In this document: positions 16,516 to 26,455 of the stretch, in pieces
Numbering within the stretch: position 1 is the first letter of the stretch
Layout of the letters: each line of letters starts with the position of its first letter
Source of the DNA: Gracilimonas tropica DSM 19535
GTDB lineage: Bacteria > Bacteroidota > Rhodothermia > Balneolales > Balneolaceae
Assembly: GCF_000375425.1 (NCBI RefSeq)
Contig: NZ_AQXG01000004.1
Location: forward strand, 1 to 64,000
Direction: 5' to 3'
DNA: 64,000 nucleotides
Notes under the pieces: generated by a model
The model's input: only the letters and a program-made list of their open reading frames with translations
Databases searched by the model: none
Told to the model about the DNA's origin: nothing
Program-made: the position numbers and the translations under genes

Positions 16516-17635
16516 ATTTAAGCTCGAACACTTTTCCTGCTTTTTGAAGCACCAGCTCATCCATTTCTAACTGAAGCAGTTTCACCAGCAACTGGCTGGT
16601 TCCAACTGCTACCTCTTCTGCCAGTTCGTCCACTTGGAAGGCTTTCTTTTCAAGTAATTCACAAATGCTTACCGACAACTCATCCAATTCAAACTCACGC
16701 CAGTCAGGTTTGGCCTGAACCGGTTCATTAGCAGAATCTCCTGATTGTTGAACCGGCAGCTCATCCAAAATATCATCTACGGTTTGTACTAACTTGGCCG
16801 CCCCTCTTTTGATCAGGTAATTGCACCCGGTTCCCGAAGGACTCCCTAACGGATGCGGTATGGCAAACACTTCCCGGTTTTGATCAAGTCCTAAGTCTGC
16901 TGTGATCATACTTCCTCCTTTAATGCCCGATTCTACCACCAAAACACCCAGGCTCATCCCACTTACGATCCGGTTTCTGACCGGAAAGTTTCCGGCATCA
17001 GGATTTGTACCTAAAGGAAATTCTGTAATAACGGCCCCTCCCGACTTCACGATCTGATTGGCAAGATCTGCATTTTTTTGTGGATATAAGTTATCAATAC
17101 CCGAGCCTAAAACAGCTACCGTTGCAGCTTCTTGTTCAAGGGCTGTTCTGTGGGCGATAGCATCAATTCCATAAGCCAACCCGCTGAATATGCAAAGGCC
17201 TTCATCAGCCAGTTCGCCCGTCAGTTTCTTTGCCATCTTTCGTCCATAGGGCGAGGTATTTCTTGTGCCCACCACAGCGATACCCGGTTTTGATAAGGCC
17301 TCAGGGCTTCCTTTCAACCAAAATAAGACCGGCGGGTCGTAGATCTGTTTGAGCAGTGACGGGTATTCCGGATCGGCTAAAGTGATGATCTCAGAACCAT
17401 TTTTTTCTGTTTGGGTGATGATCTCATCCACCCTGTCCCACTCATCAAAAGCAAGCAGCGACAAGGCAGAGGCTTCTCCAATCCCTTCTACAGCCCGAAG
17501 CTCTCTCTTACTAAGGCTAAATATTTTTTCCGGGTCATCCACTTGTTTGATCAAATTAAAAACGCGCCGGCATCCAAACCCCGGAATAATGGAAAGCGCT
17601 ATAAGTACCCTAAGTTTCTTCGTGTTCTTTTGCAT
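16514..17635 (-). CDS. dprA: DNA-processing protein DprA/Smf
   Basis: Binds incoming single-stranded DNA and loads RecA during natural transformation. The 373 residues show an N-terminal helix-hairpin-helix-like region (LIALSIIPGFGCRRVFNLIK, with AVEGIGEASALSL), the Rossmann core with GTRNTSPYGRKMAKKL, IFSGLAYGIDAIAHRTAL, VLGSGIDNLYPQKN and EFPLGTNPDAGNFPVRNRIV, and a C-terminal winged-helix-like domain (VDELAEEVAVGTSQLLVKLL). The complete architecture suggests a working protein. Its ATG lies inside the 3' end of obgE (26-bp overlap), so the two are probably translationally coupled. Confidence 0.95.
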   Translation of the reverse strand: MQKNTKKLRVLIALSIIPGFGCRRVFNLIKQVDDPEKIFSLSKRELRAVEGIGEASALSLLAFDEWDRVDEIITQTEKNGSEIITLADPEYPSLLKQIYDPPVLFWLKGSPEALSKPGIAVVGTRNTSPYGRKMAKKLTGELADEGLCIFSGLAYGIDAIAHRTALEQEAATVAVLGSGIDNLYPQKNADLANQIVKSGGAVITEFPLGTNPDAGNFPVRNRIVSGMSLGVLVVESGIKGGSMITADLGLDQNREVFAIPHPLGSPSGTGCNYLIKRGAAKLVQTVDDILDELPVQQSGDSANEPVQAKPDWREFELDELSVSICELLEKKAFQVDELAEEVAVGTSQLLVKLLQLEMDELVLQKAGKVFELK

Positions 17636-18608
17636 CCTGAATTAACTCCCATAATTTTTCCTTTAACTCATCGACGCCATGACCAGTGGCTGCCGAAATA
17701 GGAATAACGGGAATTTCATCATCAAAGTGAAGTTCTTCTTCAAGCTCAAACCCTTGTTTTAAATCCATCTTGGTGATAGCCAGTATTCGTGGCTTATCCA
17801 GGAGGTCTTTTCGGTACGATCTCAGCTCATTCAGAAGTGCCTTGTATTCATACTCGATATCGGTCATACTGCTTACCATAAACAGCAACACATTATTGCG
17901 CTCAATATGTCGCAAAAACTGTATACCAAGCCCTTTTCCCTCATGGGCTTCCTCAATGATGCCGGGAATATCAGCCATCACAAAACTGCGATAATCATCA
18001 AATTTCACCACACCGAGATTGGGTTCTAATGTAGTAAATGGATAGTCTGCAATTTTGGGTTTAGCGTGAGACAATGCCGACAGCAACGTACTTTTTCCTG
18101 CATTCGGAAATCCAACCAAACCTACTTCGGCGATCAGCTTCAGCTCCAGTTCAACCACGCGTTCTTCTCCGGGTTTACCTTCCTGAGCATGTTGCGGGGT
18201 TTGATTGGTGGAGCTTCGGAAATGCCAGTTTCCCAGGCCGCCCTTGCCTCCTTTCGCGATCACCATTCTTTGGTCATGCTCGGTAATTTCACCCAAACGT
18301 TCTTTGGTGTCGGCATCAAAAGCGACGGTTCCAAGCGGGACTTCCAGGATCTCATCTTTTCCATCAGCGCCGGAACTTCGTTGCTTGGCACCATTTTCTC
18401 CGTGAGCGGCCTTAATGTATTTACGATATCGAAGATCAAGAATGGTATTCAGCTGCTCATTGCCCACTAAAACAACGTCGCCTCCTTTACCACCGTCGCC
18501 GCCGTCTGGACCGCCTTTAGGCACATACTTTTCTCTTCGGAAATGAAGAGAACCGTCGCCCCCTCTTCCGGCTGTTACATAAATTTTGGCGTAATCAGCA
18601 AAGCGCAT
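17610..18608 (-). CDS. obgE: GTPase Obg/ObgE
   Basis: Essential ribosome-associated GTPase involved in 50S maturation and stress response. The 332 residues contain the glycine-rich Obg fold (GRGGDGSLHFRREKYVPKGG onward, ~1-155) and the G domain with G1 GFPNAGKSTLLSA (near 167), G3 DIPG, G4 TKMD and a G5-like ISAATG. It stops shortly after the G domain, lacking the C-terminal OCT domain of some homologues, which is usual in Bacteroidota. It is followed by dprA, overlapping by 26 bp. Confidence 0.95.
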   Translation of the reverse strand: MRFADYAKIYVTAGRGGDGSLHFRREKYVPKGGPDGGDGGKGGDVVLVGNEQLNTILDLRYRKYIKAAHGENGAKQRSSGADGKDEILEVPLGTVAFDADTKERLGEITEHDQRMVIAKGGKGGLGNWHFRSSTNQTPQHAQEGKPGEERVVELELKLIAEVGLVGFPNAGKSTLLSALSHAKPKIADYPFTTLEPNLGVVKFDDYRSFVMADIPGIIEEAHEGKGLGIQFLRHIERNNVLLFMVSSMTDIEYEYKALLNELRSYRKDLLDKPRILAITKMDLKQGFELEEELHFDDEIPVIPISAATGHGVDELKEKLWELIQDAKEHEET

Positions 18609-18704
18609 GTTAGATTTTTAGTTTAAGATTTTTGATTGATGATTTACGGCTCGTATTACATGCTACCAGCTGGTTCAACACATCCTGCGTTGGAACCATG
18701 ATGT

Positions 18705-20879
18705 TTACAGGTTTTCCAGAATGTAATCGGTCATCATTTTGTATAGATGTTTCCGTGTGTTTCCGCCATAAATGCCGTGATTCCGGTTGGGATAAATAAA
18801 AGTGTCGAATTGAACATCAGCGGCAACCAATGCATCTATCATCTCGATAGTGTTCTGATAATGCACGTTATCATCTCCGGTACCGTGGATCAGCAAATAA
18901 TTTCCTTTGATCTGGCCTGCTTTCACCAAAGGTGAACCGGCGTTATATCCTTCCGGGTTAAGCTGTGGAGTTTGCATGAACCGTTCGGTGTAAATAGTGT
19001 CATAGAAACGCCAGTCCGTAACCGGAGCCACAGCGATTGCGGTAGAAAACACGTCATTTCCTTCAGCCAGTGAAAGTGTAGACATGTATCCGCCATAACT
19101 CCATCCCCAGATCCCAATTCGGCCTGCATCCACATAGTCCATTTCAGCCAGCTTTTCAGCTACTGCGATCTGATCTTGCGTTTCCAGTACCCCAAGCTGC
19201 TTATACGTTTGGTTCTTGAAATCACGTCCGCGGGCTCCGGTTCCCCGATTATCAACTGAAACTACAATATAACCCTGATTTGCCAGGTAATGATGCCAAA
19301 TGGCACGGTCACGACTCTCAAAAGCCCTGGTTACGGTTTGGCTTCCGGGTCCTCCATACACATACATCAATACCGGATATTTTTTTGAAGGATCAAAGTC
19401 GGCCGGCTTCAACATGAACGCATTGAGAGTAGCGCCGTTTACTTCAAACGTTGTGAATTCCTTGTGGATGTAATTGTACTCAGAAAGGTGTTGCTCAAGT
19501 TCCTGATTATCCTGAATGGTACGAACCTGCCGCCCATTCTTACGATGCAGCGTTACCACCGGTGCAGAATATGAATCAGACCATGTGTTGATGTAATACT
19601 TAAAATCCCGGCTCATATTTACTTCATTCCATCCGGCTTTCTCAGTCAGTTTTTGCTTCCGTTCACCATCTACCCGAACCCGGTAGAGCTGTCTTTCCAA
19701 AGGGGATTCTTCCGCACTTACATAATACACCTGGTATTCCCTGTCATCATGCCCGATCAGTTCGGTTACATCCCATGGACCTTTTGTGATCTGCTCAAGT
19801 TCTTTGCCCTCCAGATTATAGAGGTAAATATGGTTATAACCGTCTTTCTCACTGGTGGTAATGAACTGCTCTCCGTTGTTCAGAAAGATGAGGTTGTCAT
19901 GAACGTCCAGCCAGGTATCGCTTTGTTCGGTTAAAATAACTTCCGTTGTGCCTGTTTCAACATTGGCCAGCATCAGATCCTGTTTATTCTGGAGACGGTT
20001 CATGCGGCGGATCGCAAGTACATCATTATCTTTTGTCCAGTTTATGCGAGGGATATATTGATCGGTTTCTTCGCCCACATCCATGGTGGTTGTTTCACCG
20101 GAATCCAGATGATACACATAAATGGAGACCTTGGAATTTAGTTCTCCGGCCTTGGGGTATTTGAACCGTATTGGTTCAGGATAAAGCTCACCCCATTCAG
20201 TCATGAAAAATTCATTCACCCGCTCTTCATTGAACTTATAGAAGGCAATGCGATCTCCATCCGGGGACCAAAACCAAGCTTTTGCAAAGCCAAATTCTTC
20301 CTCATACACCCAATCGGCCGCACCATTGATGATCTTGTTGAACTCACCGTCGTTAGTGATCTGTGTCTCTTCACCGGTATTCAGATCAACCCAAAACAAA
20401 TTATTATCCCGTACAAAAGCAGCCCGGTCTCCGGCCGGTGACAATGCCGCATACTGCTGTTTTTCATCAGAGCCGGTAAGCTTGGTCAGTTCCTTCGTAT
20501 TTCGGTCGTACACATAATAATTTTCCCGAGTGCTTCTCCGCCAGATCTGTTCAACATCTGTTTTTAACAGGATCTTATTCTCATCCGCAGAGAATTGATA
20601 TCCCTGTATCCGAAAAGGAGACTCACCGTCGGTACCGGTAAAATCGGCTCCGTCAAACAGCACTTGTTCATTTCCGTTTACAATATGGTAGCGGATGATC
20701 TTATTCTCGTTTGTTGCCGAATAGTAGTTCCCATTGTTCATCCAGCGCACATTCTGCACATTCTCGGGAGCAAAAGTGCCATCAAAAAGTTGCTCGAACT
20801 CTATGGGTTGTTTGTCTTGTGCTACGGCCGTCAGCGAAAAGAAGGCCAAAAAAAGAACAGATAGTTTTAGTGCTTTCAT
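18705..20879 (-). CDS. secreted S9 family peptidase, dipeptidyl peptidase IV-like
   Basis: Removes dipeptides, typically Xaa-Pro, from peptide N-termini outside the cytoplasm. The ATG at 20879 gives a signal peptide (MKALKLSVLFLAFFSLTAVAQ) and 724 residues; a start 45 bases upstream would place 15 polar residues before it. The N-terminal beta-propeller (~40-470) includes the substrate-anchoring Glu pair in DWVYEEEFGF. The alpha/beta-hydrolase domain has the serine nucleophile in GWSYGGYMS (Ser594), the acid in HGTGDDNVHY and the histidine in NRNHGIYGG. Domain order and length match DPP-IV. It is the last extracytoplasmic gene of a minus-strand run that includes accD and tsaB. Confidence 0.93.
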   Translation of the reverse strand: MKALKLSVLFLAFFSLTAVAQDKQPIEFEQLFDGTFAPENVQNVRWMNNGNYYSATNENKIIRYHIVNGNEQVLFDGADFTGTDGESPFRIQGYQFSADENKILLKTDVEQIWRRSTRENYYVYDRNTKELTKLTGSDEKQQYAALSPAGDRAAFVRDNNLFWVDLNTGEETQITNDGEFNKIINGAADWVYEEEFGFAKAWFWSPDGDRIAFYKFNEERVNEFFMTEWGELYPEPIRFKYPKAGELNSKVSIYVYHLDSGETTTMDVGEETDQYIPRINWTKDNDVLAIRRMNRLQNKQDLMLANVETGTTEVILTEQSDTWLDVHDNLIFLNNGEQFITTSEKDGYNHIYLYNLEGKELEQITKGPWDVTELIGHDDREYQVYYVSAEESPLERQLYRVRVDGERKQKLTEKAGWNEVNMSRDFKYYINTWSDSYSAPVVTLHRKNGRQVRTIQDNQELEQHLSEYNYIHKEFTTFEVNGATLNAFMLKPADFDPSKKYPVLMYVYGGPGSQTVTRAFESRDRAIWHHYLANQGYIVVSVDNRGTGARGRDFKNQTYKQLGVLETQDQIAVAEKLAEMDYVDAGRIGIWGWSYGGYMSTLSLAEGNDVFSTAIAVAPVTDWRFYDTIYTERFMQTPQLNPEGYNAGSPLVKAGQIKGNYLLIHGTGDDNVHYQNTIEMIDALVAADVQFDTFIYPNRNHGIYGGNTRKHLYKMMTDYILENL

Positions 20880-20949
20880 ACTTGGTACTTTGGGGTTAAA
20901 ACAAGAAAAGAATGCGATGTGCATTCTTTTCAGGGTAAGAGAAATTAAA

Positions 20950-21798
20950 CTAATTGTTTTTATGAAGAACCAGCTTTAGCAGCTTCGTAAGCTTTGCTTT
21001 CATTTTAGTTCTTGGCACTATGAAATCTAAAAATCCGTGTTCAAGTAAATACTCTGCCGTCTGAAAGCCTTCCGGCAGATCACGGCCAATGGTTTGGCGA
21101 ATTACCCGCGGACCTGCAAAACCGATCAGTGCGCCGGGTTCCGCCAGGTTGAAGTCACCCAGCATAGCATAACTTGCCGTTACGCCACCGGTAGTCGGGT
21201 CGGTCATATACGAGATATAAGGCACTTTGGCTTCTTCGAGCTGTGCCAGTTTTGCCGATGTTTTAGCCATCTGCATCAAACTTAGAACACTTTCCATCAT
21301 TCGGGCACCACCGGTCTGGGAAATGATGATCAGTGGAATCTTATTTTCCCGGGCGTGATCAATAGCAATACCCAGGCGCTCGCCCACCACAGAGCCCATA
21401 CTTCCGCCGATGAAGGAGAAATCCATACAAGCAACCACCAGGTCCAGCTTGTTCATCTTTCCAACCCCAACCCGCGCAGCGTCACTCAATCCTGTTTTCT
21501 TCTGATACTGCTTAAGCCGATCGGAATACTTTTTACGGTCTTCAAACTCAAGCGGATCGGTAGGCTGAATTTCCTGTCCCAGTTCCTTGAACTTCCCGTC
21601 ATCAAAAATGATCTCAAAATACTTTTCGCTTCCAATTCTGAAATGATAGCCACTCAGCGGATCAACCCAAAGGTTGTCTTCCAGCTCTCGCTTGTGAATG
21701 GTTTCACCGGTAGTAGGAACTTTGATCCAAACACCTTCCGGCATCTCTTTCTTTGTGTTGGTTTGGATATTCTCGTCTTTTCTTTTAAACCAGGACAT
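20950..21798 (-). CDS. accD: acetyl-CoA carboxylase carboxyltransferase subunit beta, lacking the zinc-ribbon cysteines
   Basis: Transfers the carboxyl group from biotin to acetyl-CoA to make malonyl-CoA, together with AccA (not in the window). The crotonase-fold core is intact ([76 protein letters not shown]). The N-terminal ~65 residues align with the zinc-ribbon region of E. coli AccD but hold no cysteine: [20 protein letters not shown] then [15 protein letters not shown]. Similar cysteine-free forms are known in Bacteroidota. The ATG at 21798 ([11 protein letters not shown]) is preferred over a start 30 bases upstream because family members begin with this motif. Confidence 0.93.
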   Translation of the reverse strand: MSWFKRKDENIQTNTKKEMPEGVWIKVPTTGETIHKRELEDNLWVDPLSGYHFRIGSEKYFEIIFDDGKFKELGQEIQPTDPLEFEDRKKYSDRLKQYQKKTGLSDAARVGVGKMNKLDLVVACMDFSFIGGSMGSVVGERLGIAIDHARENKIPLIIISQTGGARMMESVLSLMQMAKTSAKLAQLEEAKVPYISYMTDPTTGGVTASYAMLGDFNLAEPGALIGFAGPRVIRQTIGRDLPEGFQTAEYLLEHGFLDFIVPRTKMKAKLTKLLKLVLHKNN

Positions 21799-22244
21799 AG
21801 ACTTTATTTTGTGAATTTTCAGACCCACAAAATAAAGATTCTGGAACTTAAATCTGAATCTGATTTAGGTTCATTTACCACTAAATCTCTAACACGGAAA
21901 ATATATTGTTGAATTGATGCTCTTGAATTCTCAATCTAATATCCTGTTCGAAATATCTGCGCGTTGGTGCCACGGTTGCTCAACCTCCGATATTCATTTT
22001 TCCTCAAAACCAACCGGCGAAGGTTTTTCTTATTTGAATATCTAACCCCGGGACTACTATTTCGGTCGTCCCTATCGGGACCTTTAAGTTTTAAACCTTT
22101 ACCTCGTTCCAAAACCCACAACTGTTCTAAGATTTGATACCGAGTTAAGCTCGTTACGAAAGTCCACCTTCGTAATGCCATTCGGGAAGCTCCGGCTTCC
22201 TGCCTATTAATTAACCACACAGAACTGGACAATTTTTCCCCGAT
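21799..22244. other. 446-bp non-coding gap between accD and tsaB
   Basis: No gene is supported; the longest frame (on the minus strand) has no homology I can recognise and no ribosome-binding site. The stretch contains CCCTATCGGGACC near 22070 and GGAAGCTCCGGCTTCC (22188-22203), a small palindrome of the CTCCGG-centred type seen at 13221. Otherwise nothing recognisable. Confidence 0.6.
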
Positions 22245-22904
22245 TTACTTTACCTTGGTATTATTCACCTGACTGCTGCTCAGATAATTGGATTCAAGTT
22301 CCTCTGCGGTGGTTTGCTGGAAAAATTCATCTCCGGAAGGGCTGTTGAAAAGATGAATCAGGTTAGTGGCAGAAATGTTCGACTCCTCTAAAATGATAAG
22401 CTTCGAACCTATTTCTTCATTCAAACGATCAATTCCGGTTCCAATGATCTGATCTCCTTCTCCCAATAATTCGTTGATCTCCAAAAGCTCTAAAATCGCA
22501 GAATCTGTTGTTGGGGTGAGCCGATCTCCTTTTTCAAATTGTTGATGGTAGAGATGTTTTCGTCGGGCATTTATCACGGCATGAACCGTTCCATATCCGG
22601 CGGCCTGAGCAAATCCGGCCAGCGTATTTCCGGCAAAAATATCGACCTTCATCCCGAATAACAGACCCTTGATAGCGCTGGCTGCAATTCGCAATCCGGT
22701 GTAGGAACCGGGGCCCGAGCTCACCAAAACGGCATCCAGATCTTCAATCTTAAAACCATGCTCCTGCATCAATTCCCGGATGAAGAGAAACAACAATTCC
22801 GAATGAGATCCTTTCCGCTCGGTTCGTTTTTCAAAAATCTCTCCCCCATCATCCTGAAAAGAAACCGAACAAATATTTGTGGAAGTCTCAATCGCTAAAA
22901 TCAT
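22245..22904 (-). CDS. tsaB: tRNA threonylcarbamoyladenosine biosynthesis protein TsaB
   Basis: Partner of TsaD and TsaE in making the universal t6A37 modification of ANN-decoding tRNAs. The 219-residue protein has the ASKHA-fold opening ILAIETSTNICSVSFQDDGG, the SHSELLFLFIRELM motif, and VLVSSGPGSYTGLRIAASAI. It is inactive alone in characterised systems and acts as a dimerisation platform for TsaD. Length is normal. It follows the EEP-family gene by 29 bp. Confidence 0.93.
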   Translation of the reverse strand: MILAIETSTNICSVSFQDDGGEIFEKRTERKGSHSELLFLFIRELMQEHGFKIEDLDAVLVSSGPGSYTGLRIAASAIKGLLFGMKVDIFAGNTLAGFAQAAGYGTVHAVINARRKHLYHQQFEKGDRLTPTTDSAILELLEINELLGEGDQIIGTGIDRLNEEIGSKLIILEESNISATNLIHLFNSPSGDEFFQQTTAEELESNYLSSSQVNNTKVK

Positions 22905-22933
22905 AAATATAGTTACTGATCACTGTTAACTGT

Positions 22934-24439
22934 TCACTGCACACTGATAAAATCCGGACTCTCTACCACAAACTGCCAATTGCCACGGTATTGAGAAAAT
23001 CGCCCGTAAAACTGAACTTCCTGATCGGTTCCCGCTACTTCCGAAAGCACAGTATTCAAACGAAATGCCGGTGCGTATACATCATAGGTGATGCCATCGA
23101 CCACAAAATCATAATCCCCAGTGACGGTTGCCGCAGCCTTCACATATTCATTGAAAAACTCCGGTTTTGTTCTTGGATCTTCAGCGGTGAATTCTTCTTC
23201 CGTAATATAATCTTTGGGTTTTGAATAGCTTAGTTCGATCGGTTGCCATTGCTCATCATCATTTTTCGAGAAATCGCTGTATTTGGCTTTTTTATCGGCA
23301 ACTCTGAATTTCATGGAAACGGGCAAATGATCCGAATATCCACTTCCGGAAAAGGTGGAACTCCAGCGCTTGGGCTCTCCGGAGGTACTAAAGGTATTGA
23401 ACCCAAAATCTCCTTTTTCAAACGAATTGTCTACGTATTGCAACCCTTCATTATCATACATTCCGGACGAGATCATCATTTGCATAAGCGTACCCCATTT
23501 CCCGCGATAGGTATCGGAGCCTCGCTTTTGGATGGGATAATCGTACCATAAATTGTAAACGTATGCTGTATTTCCTTCGGCTACTTTTTCTTCATCTCCA
23601 CTGGAACCGAGGATGTCATTTACAGCTGTTTTTTCAAAATCATATCGGTGACTTTGGTTATAATCACTGTTGAAATCTCCGGCCAGCACAATATCCAGAT
23701 CGGGATCTTCGGCAAGCAATTCATCCAAGCGAGCCCGTAACACTTCCGCATTCTGGTGACGCAACTGCTCCATTTCCCAGGATCCGGCTCCTGATTTCCA
23801 GTGATTGTTGAACACCACCAGCTCCTGCCCTTCCACATTGACCCAGGTTTCCAAAATCGGTCGTGCTCGAACTAAGTGGTGAATTTTGGTTTTATCATGA
23901 TTGATCGGGAACCGCGAATAAGTCACCGTCTTCTGAACGGTTTCAGGTTCTCCATCAGCACCCATCTTGCTTTTTCCAACCGACATTTCATATTTCCACA
24001 TTCCGGCATCGGACATTCCTTTCAGCAATAGTAATTCAGAGGGCAGATCAGCAATTTCTTCGTTGAATCCATCTCCAAGCATCTGTTCCAGGCTGGTTTC
24101 ATCATACTTTTTCAGAAAATCATCTGCAGAAAGCATCGTGCCAGGCGTAAAATCACTTTCCAATTCCACCATCGCGATCACATCGGGTCCTTTTCCTTCA
24201 TTGTATTGCTTCAAAACCCGAACCGCATGTCGAATTTTGGTGAGCACATCTTCTTTGGTGTAATTCGGATTTCCATCTTCATCATTTGGGCGGTAATCAT
24301 CATAAATGGCTACTCCATCCGCATCAAAAAGATTCTCAACATTGTAGGTTACCAGAGTGTATTCATTGGATGCATTTTCCTGAGCAAATACCACAGTTGA
24401 GCACCAAAGACTCAAAAGAAACAGAAACAGTTTTTTCAT
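22934..24439 (-). CDS. secreted endonuclease/exonuclease/phosphatase family protein
   Basis: A 501-residue protein with a signal peptide (MKKLFLFLLSLWCSTVVFAQ) and an EEP (DNase I-like) domain over about 25-380. Metal and catalytic motifs are visible: YNVENLFD, IAMVELESD, NNHWKSGAG, LAGDFNSD and the terminal SDHLPVSMKF. It probably cleaves extracellular or periplasmic DNA/RNA or phosphoesters; the substrate cannot be told. The last ~120 residues form an additional domain, likely OB-fold-like (VQFYGRFSQYRGNWQFVVES), which could bind the substrate. Confidence 0.88.
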   Translation of the reverse strand: MKKLFLFLLSLWCSTVVFAQENASNEYTLVTYNVENLFDADGVAIYDDYRPNDEDGNPNYTKEDVLTKIRHAVRVLKQYNEGKGPDVIAMVELESDFTPGTMLSADDFLKKYDETSLEQMLGDGFNEEIADLPSELLLLKGMSDAGMWKYEMSVGKSKMGADGEPETVQKTVTYSRFPINHDKTKIHHLVRARPILETWVNVEGQELVVFNNHWKSGAGSWEMEQLRHQNAEVLRARLDELLAEDPDLDIVLAGDFNSDYNQSHRYDFEKTAVNDILGSSGDEEKVAEGNTAYVYNLWYDYPIQKRGSDTYRGKWGTLMQMMISSGMYDNEGLQYVDNSFEKGDFGFNTFSTSGEPKRWSSTFSGSGYSDHLPVSMKFRVADKKAKYSDFSKNDDEQWQPIELSYSKPKDYITEEEFTAEDPRTKPEFFNEYVKAAATVTGDYDFVVDGITYDVYAPAFRLNTVLSEVAGTDQEVQFYGRFSQYRGNWQFVVESPDFISVQ

Positions 24440-24492
24440 GAAAAAAGAATGAGTTAGATCAAAAATTAAAAAAATGAAAAATCAGGAAATGC

Positions 24493-25773
24493 TTATCGGA
24501 GTTCGTTTAGAACCAACTGACCTTTGTTGAAAATACCAACGGCTCGTCCTTGCAGCTTGGTATTCAGATATGGAGAATTCTTGGATTTAGATCGCACATT
24601 TTTAGATGTGAACGTCCATTCTTCATCGGTATTAAAGAAGGTCAGATTGGCCTTTGCTCCCTCTTTTAATTCAGGAATCTCCAGGTTCAGAATTTCCCGG
24701 GGCTTATATACCAGCTTATCCATTAGTTGCTGAAGATCCAGTTTTTTGGTCTGAAGAAGCCGCTTATTAGTGATGGACCAAGCCGTTTCCAAACCAATAA
24801 TTCCATTGGGCGCGTAGATGAATTCCACTTCCTTTTCTTCGATAGCATGTGGGGCATGATCGGTGCAAATGGCGTCAATAGTTCCATCCACCAGTCCGTC
24901 TACCATCGCATCTACATCTTCCTGCGTGCGCAGAGGCGGATGCATTTTGAAATTCGTATCAAAGTGCTGCTTCTCAATTTCTTCATCCGTCAGGTCAAAA
25001 TGGTGCGCACACACCTCGGTGGTTACGTTGATCCCTTTCTTCTTCGCCTGACGAACCAGATCTACCGCATTTTTGGTACTGATATGCGCCACATGAATAT
25101 GTCCACCGGTGTATTCCGCCAGCATGATGTCACGAGCTATCATCACTTCTTCCGCAATTCCGGGCGTTCCGTCAAGACCCAGTCGCGTTGCCACTTTGCC
25201 TTCGTTCATATGTCCGGGCCGGGAAAGCGCAAGGTCTTCTTCGTGGTTGATGATCGGCATGCCCAGCATCGAGGAATATTCCAGGGCTACGCGCATCACC
25301 TGTGAATCATAAACGGGATCGCCATCATCACTAAAAGCCACTGCACCGCCTTCCTTAAGATCGGCCATTTCTGCAATGGATTTCCCTTTCCGCTCTTTGG
25401 TCACGCAGGCGATTGGGTGCACATCTACCGGCAACTTCTCCGCTTTCTTGATGATATATTCTACCACATCGCGGGTATGCGTAGCCGGACTTGTATTCGG
25501 CATGCAAGCTACTGCTGTGAAGCCTCCGAAGGCAGCAGCATCACATCCCGTTTTGATGGTTTCTTTGTGCTCAAATCCCGGTTCGCGGAGATGCACGTGC
25601 ATATCCATCCAGCCCGGTGACACATAAGCACCTCCAAAATCATGCGTTTCTTCGGATTTTCCAGCTTTGAGATCTGCTCCAATTTCTTTGATCACGCCCT
25701 CCTCAATACGGATATCGACCGTTTCGGAACCGGAGTGAGAATTACTGACAGGCTTTACATTTTTGAGAAGCAT
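24493..25773 (-). CDS. pyrC: dihydroorotase
   Basis: Zinc amidohydrolase that closes carbamoyl-aspartate to dihydroorotate in pyrimidine synthesis. Seen motifs are DMHVHLREPGFEHKETIKTG (metal-binding His pair and substrate Arg), ACMPNTSPATHTRDVVEYI, the His ligands in INHEED and HVAHIST, and the aspartate ligand in CTDHAPHAIEEKE. It is the 426-residue class I type (PyrC/PyrX group), and the catalytic residues mean it should be active. The ATG at 25773 (MLLKNVKPV) is preferred to an in-frame TTG 33 bases upstream. No other pyr genes are nearby. Confidence 0.92.
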   Translation of the reverse strand: MLLKNVKPVSNSHSGSETVDIRIEEGVIKEIGADLKAGKSEETHDFGGAYVSPGWMDMHVHLREPGFEHKETIKTGCDAAAFGGFTAVACMPNTSPATHTRDVVEYIIKKAEKLPVDVHPIACVTKERKGKSIAEMADLKEGGAVAFSDDGDPVYDSQVMRVALEYSSMLGMPIINHEEDLALSRPGHMNEGKVATRLGLDGTPGIAEEVMIARDIMLAEYTGGHIHVAHISTKNAVDLVRQAKKKGINVTTEVCAHHFDLTDEEIEKQHFDTNFKMHPPLRTQEDVDAMVDGLVDGTIDAICTDHAPHAIEEKEVEFIYAPNGIIGLETAWSITNKRLLQTKKLDLQQLMDKLVYKPREILNLEIPELKEGAKANLTFFNTDEEWTFTSKNVRSKSKNSPYLNTKLQGRAVGIFNKGQLVLNELR

Positions 25774-26000
25774 GGGAGTGTTTTTGGCTTTTAAATTCGC
25801 CTGCAAATATACCGCCTTTTGTTCCTAAACCACAAAGGGGACTGTGATGGTTTGATGTTTGGGATAGACTGTGATTTTCTTTGAAAAATGATCTTCTCAA
25901 AGGAGTTCAATGACTTTAACAGACGAATAAAGAACGAATGCAGGCATACGCCGCGAAATGACTCCCCATCAGATAAATGCGTCTGTCTTTATATCGATAT

Positions 26001-26447
26001 TTAGCTTTTAAAGACTACGTAATCTGCCTCGAATTCAGCAAGCAGATTTCCTTTTTCTTTGATCTGAGCTTTTAAGGTGATACGAGCCTTTCCAAAGCGG
26101 TCAAACATTTCCATAAACCGATCTATTTCTTCTTTTTCGGGGATTATAAGTTCAGAAGTGAAATCACCGGTGATGGGTTTTAAGTAATTTGTAGTACTTC
26201 GTCCGATCACGATCTTCGGAACCGGCTCGATCTCATCAAACAAAAGGCGCAAATACGACCACCCGGTAGTGATCAATAAACTGCTGATACTTCCCCCAAA
26301 AGCCGTGGAACGATGATTTATGTTTTTCGATAACGGAGCCCAAAATTTCACTTCCTCTTTAGAAAAAGCCGTTGCTTTCACTCCCAATGCTTTGGTAATG
26401 GGAATGTGTTTGTAGAGGTATTTTTCGATCTCCGTTTTATTCATCAT
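26001..26447 (-). CDS. YiiD C-terminal-like thioesterase
   Basis: A ~148-residue hot-dog-fold protein of the putative thioesterase group related to the YiiD C-terminal domain. The start is MMNKTEIEKYLYKHIPITKA and the hot-dog helix region is NINHRSTAFGGSISSLLITT, followed by IVIGRSTTNYLKPITGDFTS. Relatives hydrolyse acyl-CoA or acyl-ACP; the substrate is unknown. Either of two adjacent ATGs could start it (26447 or 26444). It begins 8 bp after the ribbon-helix-helix gene and is the last gene of a three-gene cluster with merC-like and that regulator. Confidence 0.82.
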   Translation of the reverse strand: MMNKTEIEKYLYKHIPITKALGVKATAFSKEEVKFWAPLSKNINHRSTAFGGSISSLLITTGWSYLRLLFDEIEPVPKIVIGRSTTNYLKPITGDFTSELIIPEKEEIDRFMEMFDRFGKARITLKAQIKEKGNLLAEFEADYVVFKS

Positions 26448-26455
26448 AAAAGAGG

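Noticed and set aside
21936..22232. Minus-strand 98-residue frame between accD and tsaB
   Set aside because: It runs through a repeat-like palindrome and shows no family features; the surrounding sequence looks like decayed spacer.
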